Source: Alphaproteobacteria bacterium (GTDB taxonomy: Bacteria > Pseudomonadota > Alphaproteobacteria > Rhizobiales > Hyphomicrobiaceae). From it: a DNA stretch of 64,000 nt. Below the pieces are notes generated by a model that saw only the letters and a list, made by a program, of their open reading frames with translations, made no database searches and was not told the DNA's origin. Made by a program: the position numbers and the translations under genes. The stretch lies in assembly GCA_018830445.1 (NCBI GenBank), contig JAHJSN010000135.1, positions 1-64,000 on the forward strand, given 5' to 3'. Of this stretch, positions 17,472 to 26,072 are shown piece by piece; the stretch's first letter is position 1; the number at the start of each line of letters is the position of its first letter.

Positions 17472-17890
17472 TTGCCTGCCATCCGGTCCGAACGGACGGC
17501 AAGAGCTTTGAAAATCGACGGCAGCGGATGCTTTTCTGCGGGGGGACATCCGATTGCGCCGCCTGTAGTATGGGTGGTCTGCAAATGCTTACGTGTTGAA
17601 AGCAAACTCCCGATATCGCCAACCTGGAGCTTTTCGATCCGGCCCGCTGTTCCCCAGGGAACCCGCGGCTCTTGAATTGGCTTGCCGTGCGATCTTGAGC
17701 TTGCCTGTCATCGCAAGGAATCACACCTGAAGCCCGCGCATGCCGCGATACCGCCACCGGCAAATTGAACGAGTTGAAGTTGCGGTTTGCTTCCTGGACG
17801 CAATTGGCCGTAGTTTTCCGCATCGAGGCGCAAGGCCTCCTGGCCTGAAGGCGGCCACCGCAATCGATCCTCGCGTTGAGAACCCCGTTG

Positions 17891-18661
17891 ATGCCCGAGC
17901 AGAACCTCTCCACCGAACGCGCCGCTGCGATCGCAAAGATCCGCACCGCGCTCATCGAGCAGAAGATGACCCAGGCCGAGCTGGCCGATAACGCCTGCTG
18001 CCACGAGAAAACCATCCAGAACATGATGGCGGGCAGACAGGTCCGCGATCAGACATTGTTCGATGTCTGCGCGGTGCTTGGCCTCGATTTCGAGGCAATC
18101 AGGCAGGGCTGGAGCGGCGCAGCCGTCTCGGGGCCGATGGAGCTGAAGGGCGACGGCGGGCTTGCCGCCCCCGTCTACATGGGCGCCTACACCAAGGCCG
18201 CTGTCGACCATTACATCGGCACCTATCTGACCGTGCGTCCCGCCTTCTCCAAGCCCGACACGTATGTCGCCTACCGCACCGACATTGTCTGGGATCCCGG
18301 TTGGCCGAGCCTGCTCTTCGAGGAAAGCGAGCGCCCCGACGTCACCTATCAGCACCGCGGCCGCATCTACGTTCCCGCGTCCTCGATGTTCGTCCACCTC
18401 GTCTCGCTGACCAAAGGTGCGATGCGTATGGTGATGGTCTCTCAGCTCGATCAGTCAGGCCACATGCGCGGCCTCATCACGACGTTGAACAAAAAGGGGG
18501 CCATGCTGATACCCGTCTCGACGCCGATCGTCTTTGCAAAGCGTAAGGAAATCAGCGCCGATGAAGTCGGCGAAATTGCTGCAGGACACCCTGCGCACGG
18601 GTCGTACAGATCACTGATCGAAGAAGCCACCCGCGACGGTTACGCAAGGCTGGTTGGGTGA
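17891..18661 (+). CDS. XRE-type HTH regulator with unknown C-terminal domain
   Basis: A 256-residue protein. Residues 10-70 form an XRE helix-turn-helix (KIRTALIEQKMTQAELADNA, then a CCHEKTIQNMMAGRQV recognition region). The remaining 170 residues are a separate, probably beta-rich domain (GAYTKAAVDHYIGTYLTVRP, YQHRGRIYVPASSMFVHLVS) that I cannot assign; it may sense a ligand. The ATG at 17891 is preceded by a poor ribosome site and a TTG at 17876 is an alternative start. The gene is convergent with the patatin gene. Confidence 0.75.
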   Translation: MPEQNLSTERAAAIAKIRTALIEQKMTQAELADNACCHEKTIQNMMAGRQVRDQTLFDVCAVLGLDFEAIRQGWSGAAVSGPMELKGDGGLAAPVYMGAYTKAAVDHYIGTYLTVRPAFSKPDTYVAYRTDIVWDPGWPSLLFEESERPDVTYQHRGRIYVPASSMFVHLVSLTKGAMRMVMVSQLDQSGHMRGLITTLNKKGAMLIPVSTPIVFAKRKEISADEVGEIAAGHPAHGSYRSLIEEATRDGYARLVG

Positions 18662-18733
18662 ATGCATCGAGCTAATTGCTGACTGACCGCGTCCTGCTTG
18701 GCCCGCGCGGCAGCCCAGACCGTGGCGCCTGCC

Positions 18734-19849
18734 TCAGGCAATCTGGCGCTCGGCAGGTCCCACCGAGATGCCACCGGCATCCGCCTCGATTGGCTCCGGA
18801 TCGGGAAGCAAATCTCCATCCGATAGCGCCCCCGCCGACAGATAGCGCTGTTGGAAACACACGCTCGAGCGCCGACCCACATCGCTCAGGTGTTTCTCGA
18901 TCCACTTGCTGGCTTCCATCCGCCCCGCACCGAACAGGTAGCTCAGCACACCGCGGTCCGGCTGCATCTTGCTGTCCGGCTTCAACGCACCCGTATACCG
19001 GCCCGCCTCGACGAGATGAAAACGGTGCCGGGCCAGACGCGCCATGCCACCGCGCGCAGGCAGCCACGACGCCCTGATCGTCTTTCGTGCCGTCTCGATG
19101 ATCTCGACGTCGCGCAACAACGGCGCATTGAACGTCAGCGTATTGGCATGGTCGCTGATTTCGCGAACCCCGGTCGGCACACCGCCGATCGTCGTCGGGT
19201 TGAGCTGCACGATCAACGTGTCGCGCACGGGGCTCTCGCCGGCCAGTGTCACCAGATCCGGATTGGCGGAGAAACCGCCATCCCAATAGGCCCGGCCGTC
19301 GATCTCGACGGCATGATGCAGCGTCGGCAGACAGGCCGATGCGAGCACCGCCTCAACTGCCAACTCGCCGCTTCTGAAATGCCTGGCCCGCCCTGTCCTG
19401 ACCTCGGTGGCCGAAATGATCAGGCCGATCGGCGATGCGCGGCGCAGCTGCTCGAAGTTGATGTTGTCGCTGAGCAATCGGCGCAACGGATCGAACCCCA
19501 TCGGATTGAATTCGTAGGGCGAAAAAAGACCCGCCATCTGCGCCACCGCCGGCAACCGGCTCAGGCTGTAGAGAAACGGGTTGAACCGCATGAGGTCTGG
19601 CACGCCGGCCTTGTGGACGCTGTGCCAGACTGTGGCGAGTTTGTCGCGCGCTCCCGCGCGCCCGCCTTCGGCCAAGCCTGCCGCGAGCGCAACTGCGTTC
19701 ACGGCCCCCGCACTCGTCCCGCTGACCCAGCCGATTTCGAGGCGGTCCTCCTGCAGAAGCCTGTCGAGGACCCCCCAGGTGAACGCGCCATGCACGCCGC
19801 CGCCCTGCAACGCAAGATTGAGCCTGACCGACCCGTTGAAACCTACCAA
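18734..19849 (-). CDS. Patatin-like phospholipase family protein
   Basis: A 371-residue patatin-fold lipid hydrolase. The oxyanion motif GGGVHGAF, the nucleophile elbow GTSAG (about residue 46) and the catalytic DGG (YWDGGFSANPDL) are all present. Patatins use a Ser-Asp dyad to hydrolyse acyl esters. The only plausible start is a TTG directly before VGFNGSVRL, backed by GGGGAAAG about eight bases upstream. There is no signal peptide. It is convergent with the XRE gene. Confidence 0.9.
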   Translation of the reverse strand: MVGFNGSVRLNLALQGGGVHGAFTWGVLDRLLQEDRLEIGWVSGTSAGAVNAVALAAGLAEGGRAGARDKLATVWHSVHKAGVPDLMRFNPFLYSLSRLPAVAQMAGLFSPYEFNPMGFDPLRRLLSDNINFEQLRRASPIGLIISATEVRTGRARHFRSGELAVEAVLASACLPTLHHAVEIDGRAYWDGGFSANPDLVTLAGESPVRDTLIVQLNPTTIGGVPTGVREISDHANTLTFNAPLLRDVEIIETARKTIRASWLPARGGMARLARHRFHLVEAGRYTGALKPDSKMQPDRGVLSYLFGAGRMEASKWIEKHLSDVGRRSSVCFQQRYLSAGALSDGDLLPDPEPIEADAGGISVGPAERQIA

Positions 19850-20056
19850 TTTGACTTTCCCCGCAGAATCTTATGACTGCCGGTGTTACCTGCGGCGGCG
19901 ACTGCGGCAACCCCGTGTCCGCACCCCGATTCCTTGCGCCTGTGCGTCAAGTCGCGCACGCAAAACCTGATGCTACCTGGTTCATACCGGGATAATTAGC
20001 AAAAAGACCTGCTGCGATGAATAGTCCTTACGTTTTCCAATCACGGATCGACGCGA

Positions 20057-20908
20057 ATGCCGATAGAGATTGTGGAGATGGCGAGCTGGGGCTCAGCCGA
20101 AACGAATGAGGATCGCTGCGGACACGCCGGCGCGATGGCCTGGGTCATCGATGGCGCGACCGATCTCGTCGATGCGCCTCTCGTCGGCGAAGTCTCGGAC
20201 GCGGCCTGGCTTGCGGAGCATGCACATCAACAGCTCCATCGCCTGTCGGACAACCCGCCGCCGGACCTCACCGCGCTGCCCCAACTCTTGAACGCGCACC
20301 TCGCGAAGGATTTTTACAGTCATTCCCGCATTCAGCCGTCGTTCGACTGGCAGCATCCGTCCGCATCGGCGCTGATCGTGCGGGCGGGCAAGTTCGGTCT
20401 CGAATGGATCGGGCTTGGCGACTGCGCTCTCATTGCTGAAACCGGCGGATCGCTGACCACCATCGGGATCAGCGGCGAGAATGCCGGCGATCGGGAAACC
20501 GCTTGCGAGGTCTCGCGCCTCCATAATGAGCATGGCGTATTGAGCGAAGCCGAACGCCGCGCGCTGATCTGGCCCCGGATTCGCGAAGAACGCGCCGCAC
20601 GCCTCAACAAGCCCGGCGGCAACGGCGTGCTTTCGATCACCCCGCCGCCGGCCGAACTGATCGCGCACGGCAACGCGGAAATGCAGCCTCGATCCCACGC
20701 TCTCATAGCCAGCGACGGCCTCATCCGCCTCATCGACATCTACGCACGTTACGATTCGCGTTCGCTGCTTGAAGCGGTCAAATTGCGCGGGCTTGATCCG
20801 CTTCTCACCGAATTGCGGCAGATCGAAACAACCGATGCGGATTGTTCGCGGCATCCGCGCGTCAAGCAGCTCGACGATGCAACCGGCATCTTGTTGCGCT
20901 ACGTCTGA
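20057..20908 (+). CDS. PP2C-like protein phosphatase
   Basis: A 283-residue protein with a PP2C/SpoIIE-like motif series: NEDR near residue 17, VIDGATD near 31, GLGDCALI in the middle, ASDGL near 213 and DDATGILLRY at the C-terminus. Metal-binding aspartates are therefore largely kept, although the usual DGMGG motif is DGATD. It probably removes phosphate from Ser/Thr residues in the cytoplasm; no kinase partner is encoded nearby. Confidence 0.75.
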   Translation: MPIEIVEMASWGSAETNEDRCGHAGAMAWVIDGATDLVDAPLVGEVSDAAWLAEHAHQQLHRLSDNPPPDLTALPQLLNAHLAKDFYSHSRIQPSFDWQHPSASALIVRAGKFGLEWIGLGDCALIAETGGSLTTIGISGENAGDRETACEVSRLHNEHGVLSEAERRALIWPRIREERAARLNKPGGNGVLSITPPPAELIAHGNAEMQPRSHALIASDGLIRLIDIYARYDSRSLLEAVKLRGLDPLLTELRQIETTDADCSRHPRVKQLDDATGILLRYV

Positions 20909-21035
20909 AGCCGGTCAACCGCACACCCAGTTTCCACCGAGGCCGGGGACAGCCTTGGTTTGCCCCTACCATCAAAGTTCGACCCACTTGCCTGAAACAG
21001 CGAAGTGGCCGACATCTGCTTGTTTCTGGGCTGAC

Positions 21036-21500
21036 TTATTTGCCGATCGCGCTGCGCACGATTCCATCGAGCCATTTGTCGATTTCCTCGAGCACGTCCT
21101 CCGCTTTGTCGCTGCCATCGTCTTCGAGCTTGCGATAACCGACCACGACCTCGCCCGGCTTCGCCACGGTCTCATAGACAAACACGACATAAGGACACAG
21201 CCCCATCGCATCCGCATCGGCTTCCATCATCTTGCGCGAATGCACAGCCGAGCAGAACGTGAAGTATGTTGCGCCAGCATAGATTTCCTTGGCGCTGTCC
21301 GAGACATCCTTGCCGGTACGCTGCAGCATCCGGCCGACGTCGCCCTTGGTGTCGATGACGAGCCCCTTGTCGACGATCGCCGACTCGACATCGAAAGCAA
21401 CGCCATCGAAAGCTCCCTTGACCGTGTAGGTCTTGAGCCCATCGGCAAAGACAGTTCCAGTAAGCGCCAAAAGTCCTATCAGAAACGACAAAGCTCGCAT
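21036..21500 (-). CDS. DUF302 domain-containing exported protein
   Basis: A 154-residue protein with a signal peptide (RALSFLIGLLALTGTVFA) and a DUF302-type domain: GAFDGVAFDVESAIVDKGLV, then two cysteines (YFTFCSAVHS and GLCPYVVFVY). GGAGGAG lies seven bases before the ATG at 21500. DUF302 proteins are periplasmic and of unknown function, possibly binding a ligand at a conserved surface. Confidence 0.8.
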   Translation of the reverse strand: MRALSFLIGLLALTGTVFADGLKTYTVKGAFDGVAFDVESAIVDKGLVIDTKGDVGRMLQRTGKDVSDSAKEIYAGATYFTFCSAVHSRKMMEADADAMGLCPYVVFVYETVAKPGEVVVGYRKLEDDGSDKAEDVLEEIDKWLDGIVRSAIGK

Positions 21501-21605
21501 TGAGAAACTCCTCCACTTTGACACGGGCGCCATCAACCCGCCGATTATCTTGAAGCATGAACATCTCAAGGGAAAGCGGTATTGATATGTGTCACGGGCA
21601 CCATC

Positions 21606-22880
21606 CTATTCGTCGATCCCCAGATCGGCGAACTTGACCGTGATGCCATCGAGTGTCTCCCCATCGATGTCTTTGAGGAGGAGTTCGATCTTGCGCTGCC
21701 GCCAGTCGATATCGACGAGGCCGAAATTCTCCTGATTGTACATCTGGCTCAACCGCTCAGGCGTGCGGGCATCCTGCGGCGGCGCATACGACCGGTTGAG
21801 TGAACTTGTCGTCATCTCCGCAAGCGTTTGTCCATTGGCCAGCTTGCCCGAATAGAAAGCGCCCGAATGCCGGTCCCCCGACAACAAGATGACCCCGCGC
21901 GCGCCGGTATCGTTGATGAGGTTGAAGAAGCGTTGCCGTTCAAGCGGCAGGTTTCCCCATCGCTCGAAACCGTGCCCTTCGGCCAGCAGCTGGATGGATG
22001 ACACGATGATCCGTACATCGGCGGGTTCCTGGAATCGTTCTTCCAGCCATTCCCATTGCGCGTTGCCGAGCATGGTGCGCTCCGGGTCCTCGATCGGTTC
22101 GAATTTGCCCCAGTGCTTGAAGCTGTCGGACTTCCTCTGGAATTCGGAACGCATCGAGCGCGTATCGAGCATGATGATCTGCACCCGACGGCCTTCCGAG
22201 CCGTATGTCCTGGCGTAATAGATCCCATTCTCGACCGGGCGCTCCGGCTCCATCTGCCAGAAGTCATGGAACAGCCTGGCAGCATTCCCCTTCTGCGAGA
22301 AATTTCCTCCCGCATCGTTCCTGCCGTAGTCGTGGTCGTCCCACATTGCAATAAACGGCATCGCCTGACGGGCTTTCGCAAGTTCGGGCCGCGCCGCCTG
22401 GTCACGGTAGGCTTGCACCAGCTCTTTCGCAGCAGGGCTCTTGATGTCGCCATAGACGCTGTCGCCGATCATCATGAACAGTTGAGGCCTGGGCTCGAGG
22501 CGCAATACGCCTTCCCATATCGGTTGCGGCTGGTTCTGGCCGAGGCAGGAACCGACCCCGATACGTGTCAGTGTCATCGACTGATCGAGTTTCAACCATG
22601 GCGTGCTTGGAGCAACCGAAGGAACCCCCGGCAATACTTCCCGCTTGCCCGAGCCCTCGAAATATTCCCGCGCCGTAACCACCCTCATCGTGGGCTCTTC
22701 GGCTTGTTCGGTGGCCGCTTCCGGCGCCGTCTCAAGAGGTCCGACCGCCTGCATCAAAAATGCAACGACCCCGGCACTGAGCACCACGAGAAGAGCGCCG
22801 AAGACAACCGTCGCCAGTGCGCTTCGACGTCGCCGCCCACCGGGGCCATCGCCGTTCCCATGACCGGTGCTGTTGCTCAA
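21606..22880 (-). CDS. PhoD-like alkaline phosphatase family protein
   Basis: A 424-residue protein with one N-terminal membrane anchor (residues 22-45) and a metallophosphoesterase domain of the PhoD family. Motifs in order are GSCLGQNQPQPIW, MMIGDSVYGD, AMWDDHDYGRND, MLDTRSMRS and LLSGDRHSGAF, covering the metal ligands. PhoD-like enzymes hydrolyse phosphomono- or diesters outside the cytoplasm using calcium and iron. It is about 100 bp upstream of the DUF302 gene on the same strand. Confidence 0.9.
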   Translation of the reverse strand: MSNSTGHGNGDGPGGRRRRSALATVVFGALLVVLSAGVVAFLMQAVGPLETAPEAATEQAEEPTMRVVTAREYFEGSGKREVLPGVPSVAPSTPWLKLDQSMTLTRIGVGSCLGQNQPQPIWEGVLRLEPRPQLFMMIGDSVYGDIKSPAAKELVQAYRDQAARPELAKARQAMPFIAMWDDHDYGRNDAGGNFSQKGNAARLFHDFWQMEPERPVENGIYYARTYGSEGRRVQIIMLDTRSMRSEFQRKSDSFKHWGKFEPIEDPERTMLGNAQWEWLEERFQEPADVRIIVSSIQLLAEGHGFERWGNLPLERQRFFNLINDTGARGVILLSGDRHSGAFYSGKLANGQTLAEMTTSSLNRSYAPPQDARTPERLSQMYNQENFGLVDIDWRQRKIELLLKDIDGETLDGITVKFADLGIDE

Positions 22881-23185
22881 AATAATCTCCCGCCATTCGA
22901 CCGCGAATAATGCCTAAGAAGTCTCACGCCCACGCGCCTCGAACAAGGCCGCATGGTCGATATGGTTCAAAGCCAACGCCCGATGAAAACGCTTTCGCGT
23001 CTGCAAGGACGCGCCCTGCTCCCAGTCATCGAGGCAGGTGCATAAAGCTGCTGGAGCCAAACCCCGACAGCCGCTTATCCAGTCATACACCGAGGTGCAA
23101 CCGGTGGAGAGTTCCCTACGGCACTGCCTGCCGACATCTCCTGTCCTAGCTTTCCCCGATCACGACGTAGAACCTGGGGCCGGAC
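22881..23185. other. Gene-free region upstream of the alpha/beta hydrolase-like ORF
   Basis: About 305 bp between divergent genes. I see no convincing small gene, terminator or repeat in it. Confidence 0.4.
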
Positions 23186-23998
23186 ATGATTTCAAGCAGC
23201 AAGTCAGATTCCCGATCAGCACGCGCAGGCGGCTTCATAATTCTTCGCCTTGGCGATCCAGCAGAAACGAACGCCGTGGCGATGTCGACCCCGTTCAGGG
23301 ACGCCGACGTCGAACCGGTCGGAAATCTGCACCATGCCGACGCAACATCCCGCCGCCGTCTCACGTCCTTGACCAGGGGCTACGACGCGGCTTTCGTTGC
23401 TGGTTTCGGAACGGAGGCAATCAACGCGCTGAACTTGGCAGCCAGCTTCCCGCATGAAATTCAAGGCGTCGTCCTGTTCTCCCCCGAACTCCCTGAATTC
23501 ACCCGCCTGCCCGTTGTGCACCGAATTCTGGAAACCGTCGCACCTGCCGCGCAGTTCCTGTCCGGCATTTTCAAAGCAACGCTCGGTAGCGCGCGCGGTC
23601 GGGAACCATGCACCGGCCACCGCCGGCAGCCAGGATTTGGCGACGTCAGCCAGCCCGTGCTGATTTTCTCGCCACGCACCAGCGCGGGTGCCGACATTAG
23701 AGTTGCAGGAGCACTCCAACGCAATTTGGGCGGCCCCGTGGAAGTCCGCTATGTCGGCCCCGACGCCGAAATCGAAACGCTCAGCCCCCATGACCCGCAT
23801 TTGGCGCGCGCCATTTCGGATTTTACCGCACGCATATCCGCCGGAGCCGAGGGCCGGCGGCTCAAGCGCCTGCAATCGGCCTGCAATTCCCACTCCAGGG
23901 CCGACACGCCTCAACCGGCGCGGCTTGAAGGGCGCTCGCTCGATTCGACGCCCCGCGCGGACGGCCCGTCACTCATACCGGCCGCCGCGATCGCATGA
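23186..23998 (+). CDS. Possible degenerate alpha/beta hydrolase-like protein
   Basis: A 270-residue reading frame. Its centre resembles the alpha/beta hydrolase core: the elbow-like GYDAAFVAGFGTEAINAL (Thr-Glu instead of a nucleophile Ser), then FPHEIQGVVLFSPELPEF and SQPVLIFSPRTSAG, with a possible late histidine in SPHDPHLA. The nucleophile serine is missing and the C-terminal 50 residues look disordered. The ribosome site is weak (GGGGCC). It may be a decaying gene, a non-enzymatic homologue or a spurious frame; an opposing frame covers the same DNA. Confidence 0.4.
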   Translation: MISSSKSDSRSARAGGFIILRLGDPAETNAVAMSTPFRDADVEPVGNLHHADATSRRRLTSLTRGYDAAFVAGFGTEAINALNLAASFPHEIQGVVLFSPELPEFTRLPVVHRILETVAPAAQFLSGIFKATLGSARGREPCTGHRRQPGFGDVSQPVLIFSPRTSAGADIRVAGALQRNLGGPVEVRYVGPDAEIETLSPHDPHLARAISDFTARISAGAEGRRLKRLQSACNSHSRADTPQPARLEGRSLDSTPRADGPSLIPAAAIA

Positions 23999-24150
23999 AC
24001 AGCGTTCAAAACCCCAGAAATGATGATCGGTGAAAGAATTTTTCGGTCTGCCGCACCATTCGGGAAATCCGCTTAATAAGTTGATTTATATAAATTAAAC
24101 GAAGGTTCTGTCGCCCCAAAGCCGGACAGCAACCGATATAATTTGCCGCC

Positions 24151-24273
24151 AGTATCCTCCGGAACAGCGTTCCCGGAGCAATCGCTGCATTCTCCTTCTC
24201 AACGGCGGCGACACAGCCCGCCAGACAAAACCAAACGAACAACAGGCTCAAACACAACATCCGCGAGAAGGAG
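24151..24273 (+). promoter_or_regulatory. Conserved 5' leader with anti-Shine-Dalgarno (copy 1)
   Basis: Upstream of the first exported Ala/Lys protein. CTCCTTCTC (24192-24200) is the exact complement of GAGAAGGAG (24265-24273), which is the ribosome binding site. The leader shares the block AGTAYCCWCCGGAACAGC and the anti-SD with 25952-26062. A TATAAT hexamer lies just upstream (24137-24142) as a possible -10 element. Confidence 0.5.
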
Positions 24274-24281
24274 CGACGAAA

Positions 24282-24821
24282 ATGAAAAAGGTTATCTTCA
24301 CACTGGCAGCCATCGCCACCGCAGCATTCGCAGCAGCCCCCGCCAACGCTGGCGGCAAGAAGCTTCACTTCGGCGGCCCTCTCGGCTCTTTCGTCGCTTC
24401 CCCGCACTCCGGCGGCTCCACACATTCCAGCAACAACCGTACGCATGCTTCCAAGAAGGCCGCTCATCGCCGCGCCGCTTCAAAGAAAGCAGCCGCCCGC
24501 CAGGCAGCAGCCCAGAAGCTGGCTGCCCAGAAGGCCGCCGTCCGCAATGCTCAGCAGAAAGTCGCCGCCGCAAAGGTCGAAACGACCAAAGAAACCGCTT
24601 CGGACTGGAAGGCACCGGTCAAGGCCTCGGCGATTGCCGGCACCAACACCTTGAATTTCCGCCGCAACGCCGAACCCGCCAACGCCGAACTCGAAGTTGC
24701 AAAGATCGAAACCACGGACACCGCAGAACTTCAGCCCGAATCGACCGAAGTCGCGGAACTCGAGTGCAAGCGCTACATCGCAAGTGCCGGCATGACGGTC
24801 ACCGTCCCCTGCGGCCGTTAA
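24282..24821 (+). CDS. Exported Ala/Lys-rich protein, paralogue 1
   Basis: A 179-residue protein. The signal peptide (KKVIFTLAAIATAAFAAAPANA) is followed by the motif GGKKLHFGGPLGSF and then a low-complexity, Ala/Lys/Arg-rich helix (about 55-105) resembling histone H1 tails. Next come the conserved VKASAIAGTNTLNF block and the C-terminal motif LECKRYIASAGMTVTVPCG, whose two cysteines may form a disulphide. The same architecture recurs in the next two genes. No known function; a periplasmic or surface polycation is the natural reading. Confidence 0.85.
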   Translation: MKKVIFTLAAIATAAFAAAPANAGGKKLHFGGPLGSFVASPHSGGSTHSSNNRTHASKKAAHRRAASKKAAARQAAAQKLAAQKAAVRNAQQKVAAAKVETTKETASDWKAPVKASAIAGTNTLNFRRNAEPANAELEVAKIETTDTAELQPESTEVAELECKRYIASAGMTVTVPCGR

Positions 24822-24874
24822 ATTCCGGGCCTTACCGGGCAACACCGGCCACGCACACTCCCTCGCAAACTCGC

Positions 24875-24908
24875 AGGCGTCTGCCTTAACCACGGCAGGC
24901 GCCTTTTT
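24875..24908 (+). terminator. Intrinsic terminator of paralogue 1
   Basis: AGGCGTCTGCC (24875-24885) pairs with GGCAGGCGCCT (24893-24903) around an eight-base loop and runs into TTTTT. Confidence 0.8.
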
Positions 24909-24952
24909 CCATCGCTCTACAAAACGGTCGAAGCAAGAGCCAAGCCCTGCTA

Positions 24953-25023
24953 GTGTTCCGGCCCCGACACTTGGTTCCCCTTGCAGCACACTATCGTCCA
25001 AGTGTCGGAGCCATAAGGAACAC
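24953..25023. repeat. Palindromic element type II (copy 3)
   Basis: The outer arms GTGTTCC (24953-24959) and GGAACAC (25017-25023) match perfectly. The inner stem, CCGACACTTGG (24964-24974) with CCAAGTGTCGG (24998-25008), is 11 bp and perfect, and unrelated to the inner stems of copies 1 and 2. It lies between paralogues 1 and 2, after the terminator. Confidence 0.75.
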
Positions 25024-25045
25024 GAGCAACACTTAAGATTTTAAT

Positions 25046-25109
25046 GTAGCTTTTGCACCAAACGTTTGGCAACGAGCCAAGCCGCAAGTGGGGACCAAAC
25101 GTTAGGTGC
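25046..25109. repeat. Palindromic element type III (copy 2)
   Basis: Inner arms GCACCAAACGTTTGG (25055-25069) and CCAAACGTTAGGTGC (25095-25109) flank a 25-nt loop nearly identical to the copy at 137-211. The left outer GTAGC is kept and the right outer arm is lost. It replaces the sequence where a 5' leader would be expected for paralogue 2. Confidence 0.75.
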
Positions 25110-25187
25110 GCACCACTACTCTGACCAGCATCACACGCGGACGCCCACTTCTGGTTAACAGAACATTCGCGAGAAGGACCGGAGACG

Positions 25188-25838
25188 ATGAAAAAGGCAC
25201 TCGCCATCCTTGTGGCATTCCTCGCCGCGCTCGTCACCACAGCCCCGGCGATGACAGGCGGCATCGACCAGCTCTCCATCTACGAGCGTTCCGTCAAAGG
25301 CGGCTCCCCCTACGCGGCCAAGCCCCCCGAGAAGAAACATAGCTCCAAGTCTTCGACGAATTCAGCCAAACACCGCTCGGCCGCCAAGAAAGCAGCTGCA
25401 AGAAAGGCCGCCGCGAGAAAAGCAGCGGCAAAAAAAGCGGCAGCACGCAAGTCCGCATCGAAGAAGGCCACCGCAAGAAATACGGCAGCTCGACAGGCAG
25501 CAGCTAAGAAGGCAGCAGCCAGGCAAGCCGCCGCCAAACGTGCCGCAGTCAAGCGCGCAGCGGCAAAATCGGGTTCAAGCGCCCACAAGACGCCGCAGAC
25601 CGCAGCTAAATCCGCAAACGACGAGGAGGATCTGAAGGCCGCACCGGTCAAGGCCTCGGCGATCGCTGGCACCAACACTTTGAAATTCCGGCCAGAACCA
25701 CCACCCGAGCAGGGCACGGACGAACCATCGGATAATGCCACTGAAACCGCAGGCGCCGAACCTGCCGCCTACGAATGCAAGAAATACGTGCCCAGCGCCG
25801 GCATGACTGTGTCGGTGCCATGCGCAGGCGGTCAGTAG
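25188..25838 (+). CDS. Exported Ala/Lys-rich protein, paralogue 2
   Basis: A 216-residue protein with a signal peptide (KKALAILVAFLAALVTTAPA). It has a long stretch (about 60-130) of AAKKAAARKAAA-type repeats, the conserved VKASAIAGTNTLKF block and the C-terminal YECKKYVPSAGMTVSVPC motif. It lacks the N-terminal LHFGGPLGSF motif of the other two copies. Its ribosome site GAGAAGGA is conserved, but the upstream anti-SD leader is absent, displaced by palindromic elements II and III. Confidence 0.85.
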   Translation: MKKALAILVAFLAALVTTAPAMTGGIDQLSIYERSVKGGSPYAAKPPEKKHSSKSSTNSAKHRSAAKKAAARKAAARKAAAKKAAARKSASKKATARNTAARQAAAKKAAARQAAAKRAAVKRAAAKSGSSAHKTPQTAAKSANDEEDLKAAPVKASAIAGTNTLKFRPEPPPEQGTDEPSDNATETAGAEPAAYECKKYVPSAGMTVSVPCAGGQ

Positions 25839-25951
25839 AGTTGGGGCCAAAGCGGCCCCGACATTGCAATCGGCAACCGCGCTCGTTTGCACCAACCCTA
25901 AATGTCCGTGTCAAAGACCTCAGCAACACTATTTAGCGAAAATCTCGACCA

Positions 25952-26062
25952 AGTACCCACCGGAACAGCACCGCCCCCCGCAACACGGCAATCTCCTTCT
26001 CACGGCAAGGCCTTCGTAAATCACCGGCCCAGCCAACGGATTAACAAAACGACCGAGAAGGA
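25952..26062 (+). promoter_or_regulatory. Conserved 5' leader with anti-Shine-Dalgarno (copy 2)
   Basis: TCCTTCTC (25994-26001) is the exact complement of GAGAAGGA (26055-26062) upstream of the third paralogue. The leader opens with AGTACCCACCGGAACAGC, matching the first leader at 16 of 18 positions. Confidence 0.5.
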
Positions 26063-26072
26063 CTAGGGGACA

